NCBI RefSeq assembly: GCF_900143245.1
Contig: NZ_FRDK01000011.1
Location: 1-64,000 of the forward strand
Source: Flavobacterium fryxellicola
GTDB lineage: Bacteria > Bacteroidota > Bacteroidia > Flavobacteriales > Flavobacteriaceae
DNA: 64,000 nucleotides
Reading direction: 5' to 3'
In this document: piece by piece, positions 1 through 7,569 of the stretch
Position numbering within the stretch: position 1 is the stretch's first letter
Layout: each line of letters opens with the position of its first letter
Made by a program: the position numbers and the translations under genes
The notes under the pieces: generated by a model
What the model was told of the DNA's origin: nothing
What the model saw: only the letters and a program-made list of their open reading frames with translations
Database searches by the model: none

Positions 1-132
1 AGTTATTTCCGATTTCAGCCGCGCAACAGAAAATTAAAACTTAAAAACTATCTTAAGTTTTTGAAAAAGTTGCATCGTGAATAGGTCGCAGCATATTTAA
101 AGTATAATAAGATTTACCCTATTGATCCTAGC

Positions 133-520
133 TCGTAAATAAAAGCTTTTCAAATCATTGCTACAATACCCACTTTTAGTGATATTCGTACATTTCTATC
201 AAGTAGAAGTAATCCATTATAATTCCAGTCCTTTACGGCTTTCCTCATTATCAAAAAAAACATAAAAAGACACCTCGCAGCATCTTTATTTCCTATCCCT
301 CCTTCTCCAACCATCATTAAGATGCCTGTTTCTCCAATATTCATAAAATTTCCCTCTCAGGTTAAGTCCTAAAATCCATATTACAACTCCCCTATTATCT
401 CATACCATTCCATATCTCAAATATAGAATGCTTAAATGTGATTCCTTTTACAAGCAAAGCAGAAACTACTTTATTGACAACTCTTTCTCCGGAATTGACA
501 AGTGTGTTGTTAATTATCAT
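133..520. repeat. First copy of a repeat shared with 3490-3850
   Basis: This stretch matches 3490-3850 over most of its length in the same orientation, for example around 140-185 and 205-250 and again at 375-510. It covers the decayed micro-gene at 286-413, its downstream flank, and upstream DNA ending in a single unit of the 21-bp motif (486-500) that is expanded to 27 units in the other copy. The duplication is diverged by point changes and small indels, so it is old. Bases 1-132 and 521-653 hold no gene I can support. Confidence 0.75.
286..413 (-). pseudogene. Frameshifted copy of a ~41-aa single-TM micro-protein
   Basis: Reading the minus strand from 413 gives MEWYEIIG, then a one-base deletion relative to the intact copy at 15947-16072 shifts the frame into a stop. 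After the deletion the original frame resumes and ends FYEYWRNRHLNDGWRRRDRK before a stop, closely matching the FYERMRNRHLNDSWRNRRK end of the intact copy. The intact protein has one hydrophobic segment and a very basic tail. Function is unknown. Seen: sequence match and frameshift. Inferred: loss of function. Confidence 0.6.
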
Positions 521-653
521 AAAAAAAGAGGACTCCAAATCCTCTCAAAATCCCTTTCATTGTTTTACGATAACTCAGTAGGACAGGAAGTAGAGCGGTT
601 CCGTTCAACCAAGGCTTCATTACTCGTTCTGCGAACGCAACGAAACCTTTGCT

Positions 654-667
654 GTTGTAGGCAGTGC
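654..667. repeat. Left arm of an inverted repeat bracketing the hydrolase gene
   Basis: GTTGTAGGCAGTGC here is the inverse of GCATTGGCTACAAC at 1615-1628 with one mismatch. The two arms lie directly outside the hydrolase coding region (2 bases after its stop codon and 47 bases before the preferred start). Such flanks suggest a gene acquired as a discrete cassette; the 3-prime junction resembles the R-box of integron attC sites only loosely. Confidence 0.45.
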
Positions 668-668
668 T

Positions 669-1568
669 TTATTTTGATACTTTATACTTCTTAATATTCA
701 AAGTTTTCTGTTTTATCCATTGAATTGAAATGTCAAATGGTGTTGTATTACTGTCAAATACAGTATTGTGTCCCAATGTTGAAAATAGAGTGTGCTCGAA
801 AGGTTTGCCTTGAACTTTGTATGTATTTAATTGCTCTATGCACAACTTTACGGGAATTTGTATATCCTTTTCTCCAAAGAGCCAAAGTCCAGGAATTGAA
901 AGAGTATTCAGAGAAATTTTTGGATCAGTTGCCACAAATTGATATTTGTCTGTGTCATTTTTAGTATGTTCACGAGCATCTGCTTCTGTATGATTTTCCC
1001 AAAAACTATTGTTTCCATTTGTATAAAACTGAAATCGGAGTTGTTCTAAAGTTGTAATTGTAGGGCAACTAAATAAAACCATAAATTCTATTTGTGGATT
1101 TTTGCTTGCAGCAATTGGAATTATCCATCCTGCTTGACTGAAGCCAATTAACCCAATTGGTATTTTTTTATCTTTCAAATAGGTTCGAAATGTTTTTACT
1201 GCTTCATTTGCATCGTGAGATAATAAATTAAGATTAGTAGTGTCTATATTATTTGTGCCAACAGATGGTCCAACATATACACCACCAGATTCTCCAACTC
1301 CACGTTTGTCATATGTCAAAACAGCAATACCTTCTTTAGCAAGACGCTTTGCGAACTCCATTTCTCTTTTTACTGGGTCAGAGCCGTGAACAATTACAAC
1401 TGCTGCAAATGGATTTTTGGGCTTTAAAATTGAGCCAGCAAGAGTGACTCCCTGACTTTCAAACTTTACATCTTGAATGGTAAAGTCAGCAGATTGAGAA
1501 AACACCATTTCTGGTAAAATTATTAATGATACCCAAAGAAATAAGTAAGAAAAAAAGTTGCGGTTCAT
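669..1568 (-). CDS. Secreted alpha/beta hydrolase (serine hydrolase, BAAT/DLH-like)
   Basis: About 299 residues from the preferred ATG at 1568, which begins MNRNFFSYLFLW and gives a normal signal peptide ending near VFSQS. An upstream in-frame ATG at 1649 would add 27 residues encoded inside the flanking repeat and is less likely. The oxyanion region VIVHGSDP, nucleophile elbow GFSQAGW, acidic residue in GEKDIQIP and histidine in TLGHNTVF form the expected Ser-Asp-His order of an alpha/beta hydrolase. It probably acts in the periplasm on an ester or amide; the substrate cannot be told. The gene stands alone, bracketed by a 14-bp inverted repeat, and its neighbours are unrelated, which suggests cassette-like acquisition. 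Confidence 0.85.
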   Translation of the reverse strand: MNRNFFSYLFLWVSLIILPEMVFSQSADFTIQDVKFESQGVTLAGSILKPKNPFAAVVIVHGSDPVKREMEFAKRLAKEGIAVLTYDKRGVGESGGVYVGPSVGTNNIDTTNLNLLSHDANEAVKTFRTYLKDKKIPIGLIGFSQAGWIIPIAASKNPQIEFMVLFSCPTITTLEQLRFQFYTNGNNSFWENHTEADAREHTKNDTDKYQFVATDPKISLNTLSIPGLWLFGEKDIQIPVKLCIEQLNTYKVQGKPFEHTLFSTLGHNTVFDSNTTPFDISIQWIKQKTLNIKKYKVSK

Positions 1569-1829
1569 TTTAATTTTAGTACAAAAATTGTTTTCAGTGA
1601 CCGGATTTTCGTTAGCATTGGCTACAACGCCAGTCTGTGAAAAAACCATCGTTTTATTCTTTCAAATATACTGTATATTTATAATATTAAATCAAGAAAA
1701 GTCGTCTTGTAGATAATGTAACACATCAAAGGAATTCCTCGCAATCAGATGATTTTTTCGTCCCTAAGCTTCGGGATTAGAAGACAGGTTGCGGACCGCA
1801 TGAAGTCTTACTTATTGGCGGTAGTTTTT

Positions 1830-2408
1830 TTATAATGTATCTAAAAATAAGATTAATTCCTCAATTGCATCAAATGATTCATTAATAAAAATATTATTGA
1901 TTTCAAATTTAGAATTTATAGGTAAATTTAAACCTGTTTTTTGGTTAAAGCCTTCATCAATAAATCCCATATTGTGAATTGAAATATGTCTAACTTGAAA
2001 AGCTAACTTAATTTTTTTATAAAAAACTTCATTGTTTAAATCGACACCTTTTTTTATAAAAACATTCCGATTCACATCATCTAATCTTTGGTAAAAATTT
2101 TTGGTTTTATTTTCTGTTATATCGTAATAATTTTCAATAAAATGCTTTAATAAAAACTCTACATCACTACAAGCTGATATTATTGTTAGCATTTTTAAAC
2201 GTGAATAATCAGATCCTAAAGAAATTGTATATTCATAAAAGTTTTTAATTTCTATTGGAATACCTAAAGCTTCTTTCAATTCATTTGAAAATATTCTACC
2301 TTGGTGATCAATAGGAATCATATCTGAAGAATAGAGTACAACATTTCGCGTTATATTATTAAAAATTGCGTGTGCTCCCTTTAAAATTGGGTTAGATAAT
2401 TCTGGCAT
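1830..2408 (-). CDS. HEPN-like protein, unknown target
   Basis: A 192-residue, mostly helical, soluble protein without a signal peptide. Near residues 140-145 it carries RHISIH, an R-x4-H arrangement as in the catalytic motif of HEPN RNases, placed in a helix-rich C-terminal half as in that superfamily. HEPN domains act as toxins or RNA-cleaving effectors in many abortive-infection and toxin-antitoxin systems. No antitoxin partner is adjacent, and the gene sits alone in a run of cassette-like genes. The assignment rests on the motif and predicted helical character only; a plain hypothetical protein remains possible. Confidence 0.55.
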   Translation of the reverse strand: MPELSNPILKGAHAIFNNITRNVVLYSSDMIPIDHQGRIFSNELKEALGIPIEIKNFYEYTISLGSDYSRLKMLTIISACSDVEFLLKHFIENYYDITENKTKNFYQRLDDVNRNVFIKKGVDLNNEVFYKKIKLAFQVRHISIHNMGFIDEGFNQKTGLNLPINSKFEINNIFINESFDAIEELILFLDTL

Positions 2409-2730
2409 TCTTCTTATTTTTTTAAAATTGCAGATAACGTAAGTAAATAAAAAAAAAACTCCATATATTTTCGCGCTGTCGGGGTTACCGAATACATATT
2501 GTTTCAGATTTTATAAAACTGATCCCATCAAATTATTACTCCGGCTTATTATAGGAACGAGTTAATGCTCTGACTTATAGTAACGGGCGTAAAGTCAGGA
2601 GACATTTGCGCAGCGAACGTGGTACACAAGCATACTGCGGTGAGCGGGGTTCACTACTTCGGCCGTTCGCTATCGCTCGGGTGTTGGCTTTTCAAGCCCA
2701 ACAAACCCTTATCTGTTGTACGCAGGTTTT
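2409..2730. other. Gene-free, locally GC-rich stretch
   Basis: No credible gene. Bases 2600-2700 are clearly richer in GC than the flanks and contain short inverted elements around the sequence GGCTTTTCAAGCC. At 2711-2723 lies CTGTTGTACGCAG, similar to the GCTGTTGTAGGCAG box beside the hydrolase gene, directly after the stop of the next minus-strand gene. This fits a cassette junction but I see no complete attC fold. Confidence 0.35.
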
Positions 2731-3087
2731 TTATTTAGGTTTCAATTCAATAACTTTTTCAAGCGCAATATTCACAATTTCCATTAATGAGTTTGTTGAG
2801 CTTGAATAATCTAATTTTTCAATGAGATTATTAAAAAAATCTACTTCTTTTGAATATGGTTTTGTTTTAGTAAGTTTTAATAATGCTTGTGAAATATAGA
2901 TTTTAACTTTCTCAAATTGTTTTTCATAAGAACCTAAATGTTTTGCAAAAGTTTCCCCATTTTCCATTGTCATTACATTTTTCATATAACACAAATCTGC
3001 TCCATTTCTTGTTCCTCGTTGACAATTAAAAGCATTTCGAATTAACATTTCATAATTCATCGCTTCCGTGTAATTATTCTTAGACAT
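2731..3087 (-). CDS. Hypothetical 118-aa protein
   Basis: Soluble, no signal peptide, with Cys residues near the N-terminal third (FNCQRGTRNGADLCY) and a helical C-terminal half. I recognise no family. Its start lies one base after the stop of the 67-aa gene upstream (3089-3292), so the two are almost certainly cotranscribed. The pair may be a small two-component module such as a toxin-antitoxin unit, but nothing in the sequence proves this. Confidence 0.55.
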   Translation of the reverse strand: MSKNNYTEAMNYEMLIRNAFNCQRGTRNGADLCYMKNVMTMENGETFAKHLGSYEKQFEKVKIYISQALLKLTKTKPYSKEVDFFNNLIEKLDYSSSTNSLMEIVNIALEKVIELKPK

Positions 3088-3088
3088 T

Positions 3089-3292
3089 TTAAGATTTTTT
3101 AAGTTTCATTAATCTTGAAAATAAAGCTGAATGTATATCATATTCCAACTTTCCCATATCTTCCAAACCTTTATTTGTTTTGGTATCCATTCCTTGACTT
3201 TTCAAATCTTCTATTCTTTCACTTTTCAACTTCTCTAAATAATCTGCTGCAGCTTTTAAGTCAGCAAAAGACATTTCTTTTAAATCACTCAT
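3089..3292 (-). CDS. Hypothetical 67-aa coiled-coil protein
   Basis: A short, highly charged helical protein (MSDLKEMSFADLKAAADYLE at the start) predicted to be mostly one or two amphipathic helices. It is the first gene of a two-gene minus-strand operon with the 118-aa gene at 2731-3087. Size and charge fit an antitoxin or assembly partner, but no DNA-binding motif is visible. No family recognised. Confidence 0.5.
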   Translation of the reverse strand: MSDLKEMSFADLKAAADYLEKLKSERIEDLKSQGMDTKTNKGLEDMGKLEYDIHSALFSRLMKLKKS

Positions 3293-3489
3293 TTTATAAA
3301 TTTGTTTATGTTATTGTTAATTTAAAACCAATAGAAATAATTTATAATAGTTCTTCTTGTTAATTATCAACGAGTTATCAACATCTTTTTCGCCGATTCT
3401 GCGGTAATATTGCACCTAACTAATAAATAACATCCGGAAGTATCCCCTTTCTTTAAAGTTTTACCATAACGCATGCAATATTTCTAGGG

Positions 3490-3850
3490 TTGTAAATAAA
3501 AGCTTTTCAAATCATTCTTACAATACCCAATTTTAGTGATATTGATACATCTTTATGAAGTAAAAGTATTCCATTATAATTTTAATCTTTTACGGCTTTC
3601 CTCACTTTAAAAAAAAGTGCATAAAAAAAGACACTTCACAGCATCTTTCTATTTCCATTTCTTTCTCCTCCAACTATCATTATAAAAATAATTCTTCCTA
3701 AACTTATAAAGGGTACCCCTTATGAAAACTCCAAGTAAGTACATCACAACTAGCCCTATTATTTCATTCCATACCTCAAATGTAAAATGAGTAAGTATGG
3801 TTCCTTTTACGAGCAACTCAGAAACTTCGTTTTCGACAACTCTTTCTCCC
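3490..3850. repeat. Second copy of the repeat at 133-520
   Basis: This is the diverged partner of the 133-520 copy, in the same orientation. It again contains the micro-gene remnant (3649-3777) and the flank that ends in the first unit of the 21-bp array. The presence of one unit in copy 1 and 27 units here suggests expansion of the array after duplication, or contraction in copy 1. The stretch 3293-3489 shows no gene. Confidence 0.75.
3649..3777 (-). pseudogene. Micro-protein copy with a disrupted start
   Basis: The minus strand encodes WNEIIGLVVMYLLGVFIRG followed by a basic tail ending NDSWRRKKWK, aligned throughout with the intact 41-aa protein at 15947-16072. At the 5-prime end the ATGGAATG start survives but five bases are missing just after it, so that ATG now runs into TGA after two codons. 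The reading frame is open upstream through the 21-bp array, where it would only translate the tandem repeats. I read it as a decayed copy. Confidence 0.55.
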
Positions 3851-4399
3851 GAATTGACAACAAATACTCCCAAATTGATAACTCTTTCTCCCGGAATGAC
3901 AACTCCCCTCCCGAATTGACAAGTTTTTATCCCGAAATAACAACACATGCTCCCGAATCGACAACAAATACTCCCGAATTGACAACTCCTCTCCCAAATC
4001 GACAACAAATACTCCCGAACTGACAATAAATACTCCCGAATTGACAACAAATACTCCCGAATCGACAACTCCCCCTCCCGAATTGACAACAAATGCTCCC
4101 GAATTGTCAACTCCTCTCCCCAAATGACAACAAATACTCCCGAATTGACAACACATACTCCCAAATTGACAACAAATGATCCCGAAATGACAAGTCCGCT
4201 CCCGAAATGACAAGTCAGCTCCCGAATCGACAACAAATACTCCCGAATTGACAAATGATCCCGAATTGACAACAAATGCTCCCGAATTGACAACTCCCCT
4301 CCCTAATTGACAACAAGTACTCCCGAATCGACAATAAATACTCCCGAATTGACAACTCCTCTCCCGAAATAACAACAGATCACCCCAAATTGACAACTA
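3835..4399. repeat. Tandem array, 27 units, 21-bp period
   Basis: I count 27 occurrences of a core like CCCGAATTGACAACAAATACT, mostly 20-21 bp apart, with variants CCCAAATTGA, CCCGAATCGA and CCCGAAATGA. No spacers separate the units, so it is not a CRISPR. Because 21 is divisible by three, all minus-strand frames stay open and give repetitive peptides such as REYLLSI, which I do not regard as a real protein. The core CCGAATTGA (inverse TCAATTCGG) recurs at 4531, 23196, 23217, 25547 and 25571. A period of two helical turns places all units on one DNA face, as in iteron or partition sites. Confidence 0.9.
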
Positions 4400-4530
4400 T
4401 ATCACTAAGTAGTAACAAGATAAAATATAGAAGTATTTTCAATTTCAATTCATCTCCTTAAAATTCAAACAATCCTAAAATTATACTCCTAAAACTAATT
4501 TAAGACCATAATCGAACCTAATTTCCCCTA

Positions 4531-4548
4531 TTCAATTCCCGAATTGAA
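4531..4548. promoter_or_regulatory. Palindromic site upstream of the AraC-type gene
   Basis: TTCAATTCCCGAATTGAA is a palindrome except for its central CC and contains the same half-site as the 21-bp array. It lies 92 bases before the AraC-type start codon, a plausible operator position. The binding protein is unknown. Confidence 0.45.
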
Positions 4549-4640
4549 CACTATACTTTTAGCTTCAAATAATTTATTTTGATAGGTTTGCAAAAGTTTT
4601 TCCTTTTCTTCCAGTAGCAAATCACTTCAAATTATATATT

Positions 4641-5546
4641 ATGTCAGAACAATTTAATCAGGTTCGGATTAAACGTATTTACCAAATGCTGTTCGAAATG
4701 GCAACTGGAAATATGACCTTCCGCATCCAGGATAATAGTAATGATGAATTAAAAAATACTGCTGAAGCATTAAATAAAATTGCTGAAGAACTCCAAAAAA
4801 TAAATCTGGAATCAGGATATATAACCGCTTGCTACCAATACCAAAATCTAATTCAGTTAACATTTGTATTGGATAATGATTTTGTTTTATTGAGTTTTAA
4901 TAATGAAGTGCCGCTCACTCTTAAATACAATCCGGATACAATTATCAATACCGACTTTGCTAAATTAATTGCCCAGCAATCGAAAGATATTTGGAACGGT
5001 ATTCTTGATGAATTAAATAAAAACTCCAATTACAACACTACTTTGCAATTAATTTTCATTACTGGTGATAATCACCTACTGCCGTCATTTTGCACAATAT
5101 CTCGATTATTATATAGCGATGAAATAATTGTAAGTTCAGTATCAACCCTACTTGAAGACATGCAAAACATTAACGACCGTCTCTCTGGTTCAAAAATCCG
5201 TAGACAGAATGAAGTTACTGCGGTACAAAATTTACATGATTATATTTTAAGTCATCTGGATGAACCATTACCCACTTTACATTACTTGGCTCAAATGTTT
5301 GTTGTTGAAGAACACATATTAAAAAATGGTTTTAGAACCGTTTTTAAAACCAGTGTCTATAACTTTTATCAAGAAGAACGCTTGAAAAGAGCAAATCTAA
5401 TGATCCAGCAAACAGCTGTTTCTTTAAAAGAAATAGCATATCTGAATGGCTTTAAGGGCTATCTCAATTTTTATAAAGCCTTCAAAAAAAGATTTGGCTA
5501 CAAACCAAGTGATCTATCAAGACCCGTAGAAGATCTTCCACCCTAA
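4641..5546 (+). CDS. AraC-family regulator with HAMP-like N-terminus
   Basis: A 301-residue cytoplasmic regulator. Residues 10-50 (FEMATGNMTFRI, DELKNTAEALNKIAEEL) resemble a HAMP-like signalling helix; the middle looks like a PAS-type sensor fold; residues ~195-290 are a two-helix-turn-helix AraC domain with the usual second-helix text VSLKEIAYLNGFKGYLNFYK and FGYKPSDL. It is followed after 100 bases by the MauE-type gene and the small exported peptide gene, and faces the SusC-SusD-peptidase operon across a bidirectional terminator, so it is the obvious candidate regulator of this locus. This arrangement recurs in Bacteroidota as I recall it. The ligand is unknown. Confidence 0.85.
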   Translation: MSEQFNQVRIKRIYQMLFEMATGNMTFRIQDNSNDELKNTAEALNKIAEELQKINLESGYITACYQYQNLIQLTFVLDNDFVLLSFNNEVPLTLKYNPDTIINTDFAKLIAQQSKDIWNGILDELNKNSNYNTTLQLIFITGDNHLLPSFCTISRLLYSDEIIVSSVSTLLEDMQNINDRLSGSKIRRQNEVTAVQNLHDYILSHLDEPLPTLHYLAQMFVVEEHILKNGFRTVFKTSVYNFYQEERLKRANLMIQQTAVSLKEIAYLNGFKGYLNFYKAFKKRFGYKPSDLSRPVEDLPP

Positions 5547-5646
5547 TACTTTTGCCCTGTTTTATTTTTTTGAATAACGAAATGCCTGATTTGCATAATG
5601 TTACAATTTTATATTGTAGAATTTTACAAGACCAAAAAAGCAAATT

Positions 5647-7155
5647 ATGAAAATTTCTGAAAAAATTAAAAGTGCAATAGTGAATTTAATAAGTTGGCTC
5701 TTTATTTTGCTCTTTACTTATGCAGCAACCAACAAAGTACTTGATTACCAGAATTTCAAACAACAGCTGGGGCAATCACCGCTGTTGAGTTCTTTTGCCG
5801 ACCAAGTAGCGTGGGCGGTACCGTTAGCTGAATTTTTAATTGTCATCTATTTGGTATTACCAAAGTTTAGATATCCAGCCTTAGTATCAACTTTCGTGTT
5901 AATGCTAATGTTTACGACTTACATCTATATTATTTTAAATCACAGCGTATTTGTTCCCTGTTCCTGCGGAGGTATTTTAGAAAAAATGGATTGGCATGAG
6001 CATTTAATTTTCAATATCGGGTTTGTTTTCTTGGCATTGATTGGAATATGGTTGCAACCAACGCAATATAGTACTACAAAAAAGAAATTAATTGTGATGT
6101 CCAGTTCTGCTTTAACGGGTATTAGTATCGTAATTGCTTTATTTTTAATCTCGGAGAATATTCATAGCTATCACAACAAATTTGTGCGGCGTTTATCGAG
6201 TGCTCCTGTAGCAAAAATCAAGGACTATAATTTAAAATTAAGGTCATACTATTTTGCAGGTGCAGATGATGATCAAGTTTACTTGGGAAACACAACTTCA
6301 CAATTATTAATGACAGTTATCGATACTGCCTTAAATGAAACTACGACACACGATATCACACTTGATAGAATCGACTTGCCGTTTCACTCACTGACAATTA
6401 GAGTAAGTGCACCCTATTTTTACATTTATGATGGAATGGTTCCTTGCATATTCAGAGGGAAAATTTCGGACTGGAAGGCGAAGTTATACAAAAGTGGCTC
6501 GGAGTACTTTACCTTTGCAGAAGCAATTGACTCAACTTCGATGGCAGTTCGCATACAAAAACGGGGTAGTGGTGAAAGTGTACTAGGCAAAGTAGATTTG
6601 CTCTTTAATGAAAAGACACAATTAAATCAAAATCTATTGCAAAAACAGATTGATGGCTTGTTCGATACTGATGGTTCATTAATGTATAGTAATGGCATAA
6701 ACAGAATAATTTATCTGTACGCCTATCGCAACCAGTTCATCGTCGTCGATCCACAATTAAATATTGATTTCAGGGGAAATACAATAGACACGATTGCGCA
6801 TTCAAATATTGAATTGGTAGATTTAGAAAAACGTAGCGAGCGAAAATTTGCAAAAAGGCCATTACTTGTTAATAAAGTTGCCGCGGTATATGATAATTTA
6901 CTCTTTGTAAACAGTAATATCCCCGGTCGGTATGAAAGCTTAGAAATGTGGAAACTAGCCAGTATTGTAGACATCTATACTATTTCTTCAAATAGCTATC
7001 TCGAAAGCTTCTACGTCTACGATGTCGACAAACAAAAGTTACGTGATATAATAGTACATGGTGATAAGCTTTACGCGCTAGTAGGAAATCACCTTATAAG
7101 CTACAAACTACAGCCCATAATTACAGCTAATTACAAAAAACAGAGTCGGTCGTAA
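5647..7155 (+). CDS. MauE/DoxX-type redox-associated membrane protein with large C-terminal domain
   Basis: 502 residues. Residues 1-140 contain four membrane segments and the motif PCSCGG just after the third, the hallmark of Bacteroidota MauE-like proteins thought to handle thiol/disulfide chemistry; a fifth segment follows near residue 155. The remaining ~330 residues are outside the membrane and beta-rich, without a family I can name, possibly propeller-like. The next gene encodes a small exported protein with several Cys residues, so an oxidative-folding role toward that peptide is a reasonable inference. Length exceeds ordinary MauE proteins (~150-200 aa) because of the C-terminal domain. 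Confidence 0.75.
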   Translation: MKISEKIKSAIVNLISWLFILLFTYAATNKVLDYQNFKQQLGQSPLLSSFADQVAWAVPLAEFLIVIYLVLPKFRYPALVSTFVLMLMFTTYIYIILNHSVFVPCSCGGILEKMDWHEHLIFNIGFVFLALIGIWLQPTQYSTTKKKLIVMSSSALTGISIVIALFLISENIHSYHNKFVRRLSSAPVAKIKDYNLKLRSYYFAGADDDQVYLGNTTSQLLMTVIDTALNETTTHDITLDRIDLPFHSLTIRVSAPYFYIYDGMVPCIFRGKISDWKAKLYKSGSEYFTFAEAIDSTSMAVRIQKRGSGESVLGKVDLLFNEKTQLNQNLLQKQIDGLFDTDGSLMYSNGINRIIYLYAYRNQFIVVDPQLNIDFRGNTIDTIAHSNIELVDLEKRSERKFAKRPLLVNKVAAVYDNLLFVNSNIPGRYESLEMWKLASIVDIYTISSNSYLESFYVYDVDKQKLRDIIVHGDKLYALVGNHLISYKLQPIITANYKKQSRS

Positions 7156-7244
7156 ACCCGACTAAGCAATCTATTGGCCAAATAGCAGGACAAGATCGAA
7201 AACCTGTAAAAAAGAGTAGATCAAAACTTTTAATTTTTACGATT

Positions 7245-7523
7245 ATGAAAACTAAAATTTTTAAATTCGGTATGCCGGTAGCATTTGTTGCTCTCGGATT
7301 AGTTGGTGCTTTATCATCAAATGCGATGGAAAAAAAGGCAACCGTTCTAGCTAGTGAAACGGGTTATAAAAAGGTAATTGGTGCTGCCCAACCTTGTCAA
7401 CCTGTAGAATCGTGTGATAACGTTCAAGGTCAGCTTTGTAAGTCAAGCATTGATAACTCGCAGTTGTATCGTCGCATAAGCGACAACCAATGTCCAACGA
7501 TGTTGTTTAGAAGTAATCCTTAA
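7245..7523 (+). CDS. Small exported Cys-containing protein, DUF6520-like
   Basis: 92 residues: basic start MKTKIFKFG, a hydrophobic segment MPVAFVALGLVGALSSNA ending in a signal-peptidase-like site, then a mature part of about 65 residues with four Cys residues (PCQPVESCDN, GQLCKS, DNQCPT). This is the layout of the DUF6520 family found next to MauE-type genes in Flavobacteriia. Function is unknown; candidates are a disulfide-stabilised secreted peptide or a precursor processed outside the cytoplasm. It lies 89 bases after the MauE-type gene and ends just before a strong bidirectional terminator. Confidence 0.75.
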   Translation: MKTKIFKFGMPVAFVALGLVGALSSNAMEKKATVLASETGYKKVIGAAQPCQPVESCDNVQGQLCKSSIDNSQLYRRISDNQCPTMLFRSNP

Positions 7524-7532
7524 TTATTAAAG

Positions 7533-7565
7533 AAAAGCCGCCACAAAAAAAATGTGACGGCTTTT
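7533..7565. terminator. Bidirectional Rho-independent terminator
   Basis: AAAAGCCGCCACA pairs with TGTGACGGCTTTT (one mismatch) around an A-rich loop, with T-tracts in both directions. It separates the + strand regulator/peptide genes from the convergent peptidase-SusD-SusC operon. Confidence 0.85.
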
Positions 7566-7569
7566 CAAT

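Noticed and set aside
428..964. Short + strand frames opposite the hydrolase gene and in the repeat
   Set aside because: They are antisense to a well-supported gene or lie in repeated non-coding DNA.
3649..4396. Long repetitive proteins on the minus strand (REYLLSI-type repeats)
   Set aside because: All frames are open because the unit length is a multiple of three; composition is a by-product of the repeat.
3835..4399. CRISPR array
   Set aside because: Units follow each other directly with a 21-bp period and no unique spacers; no cas gene is near.
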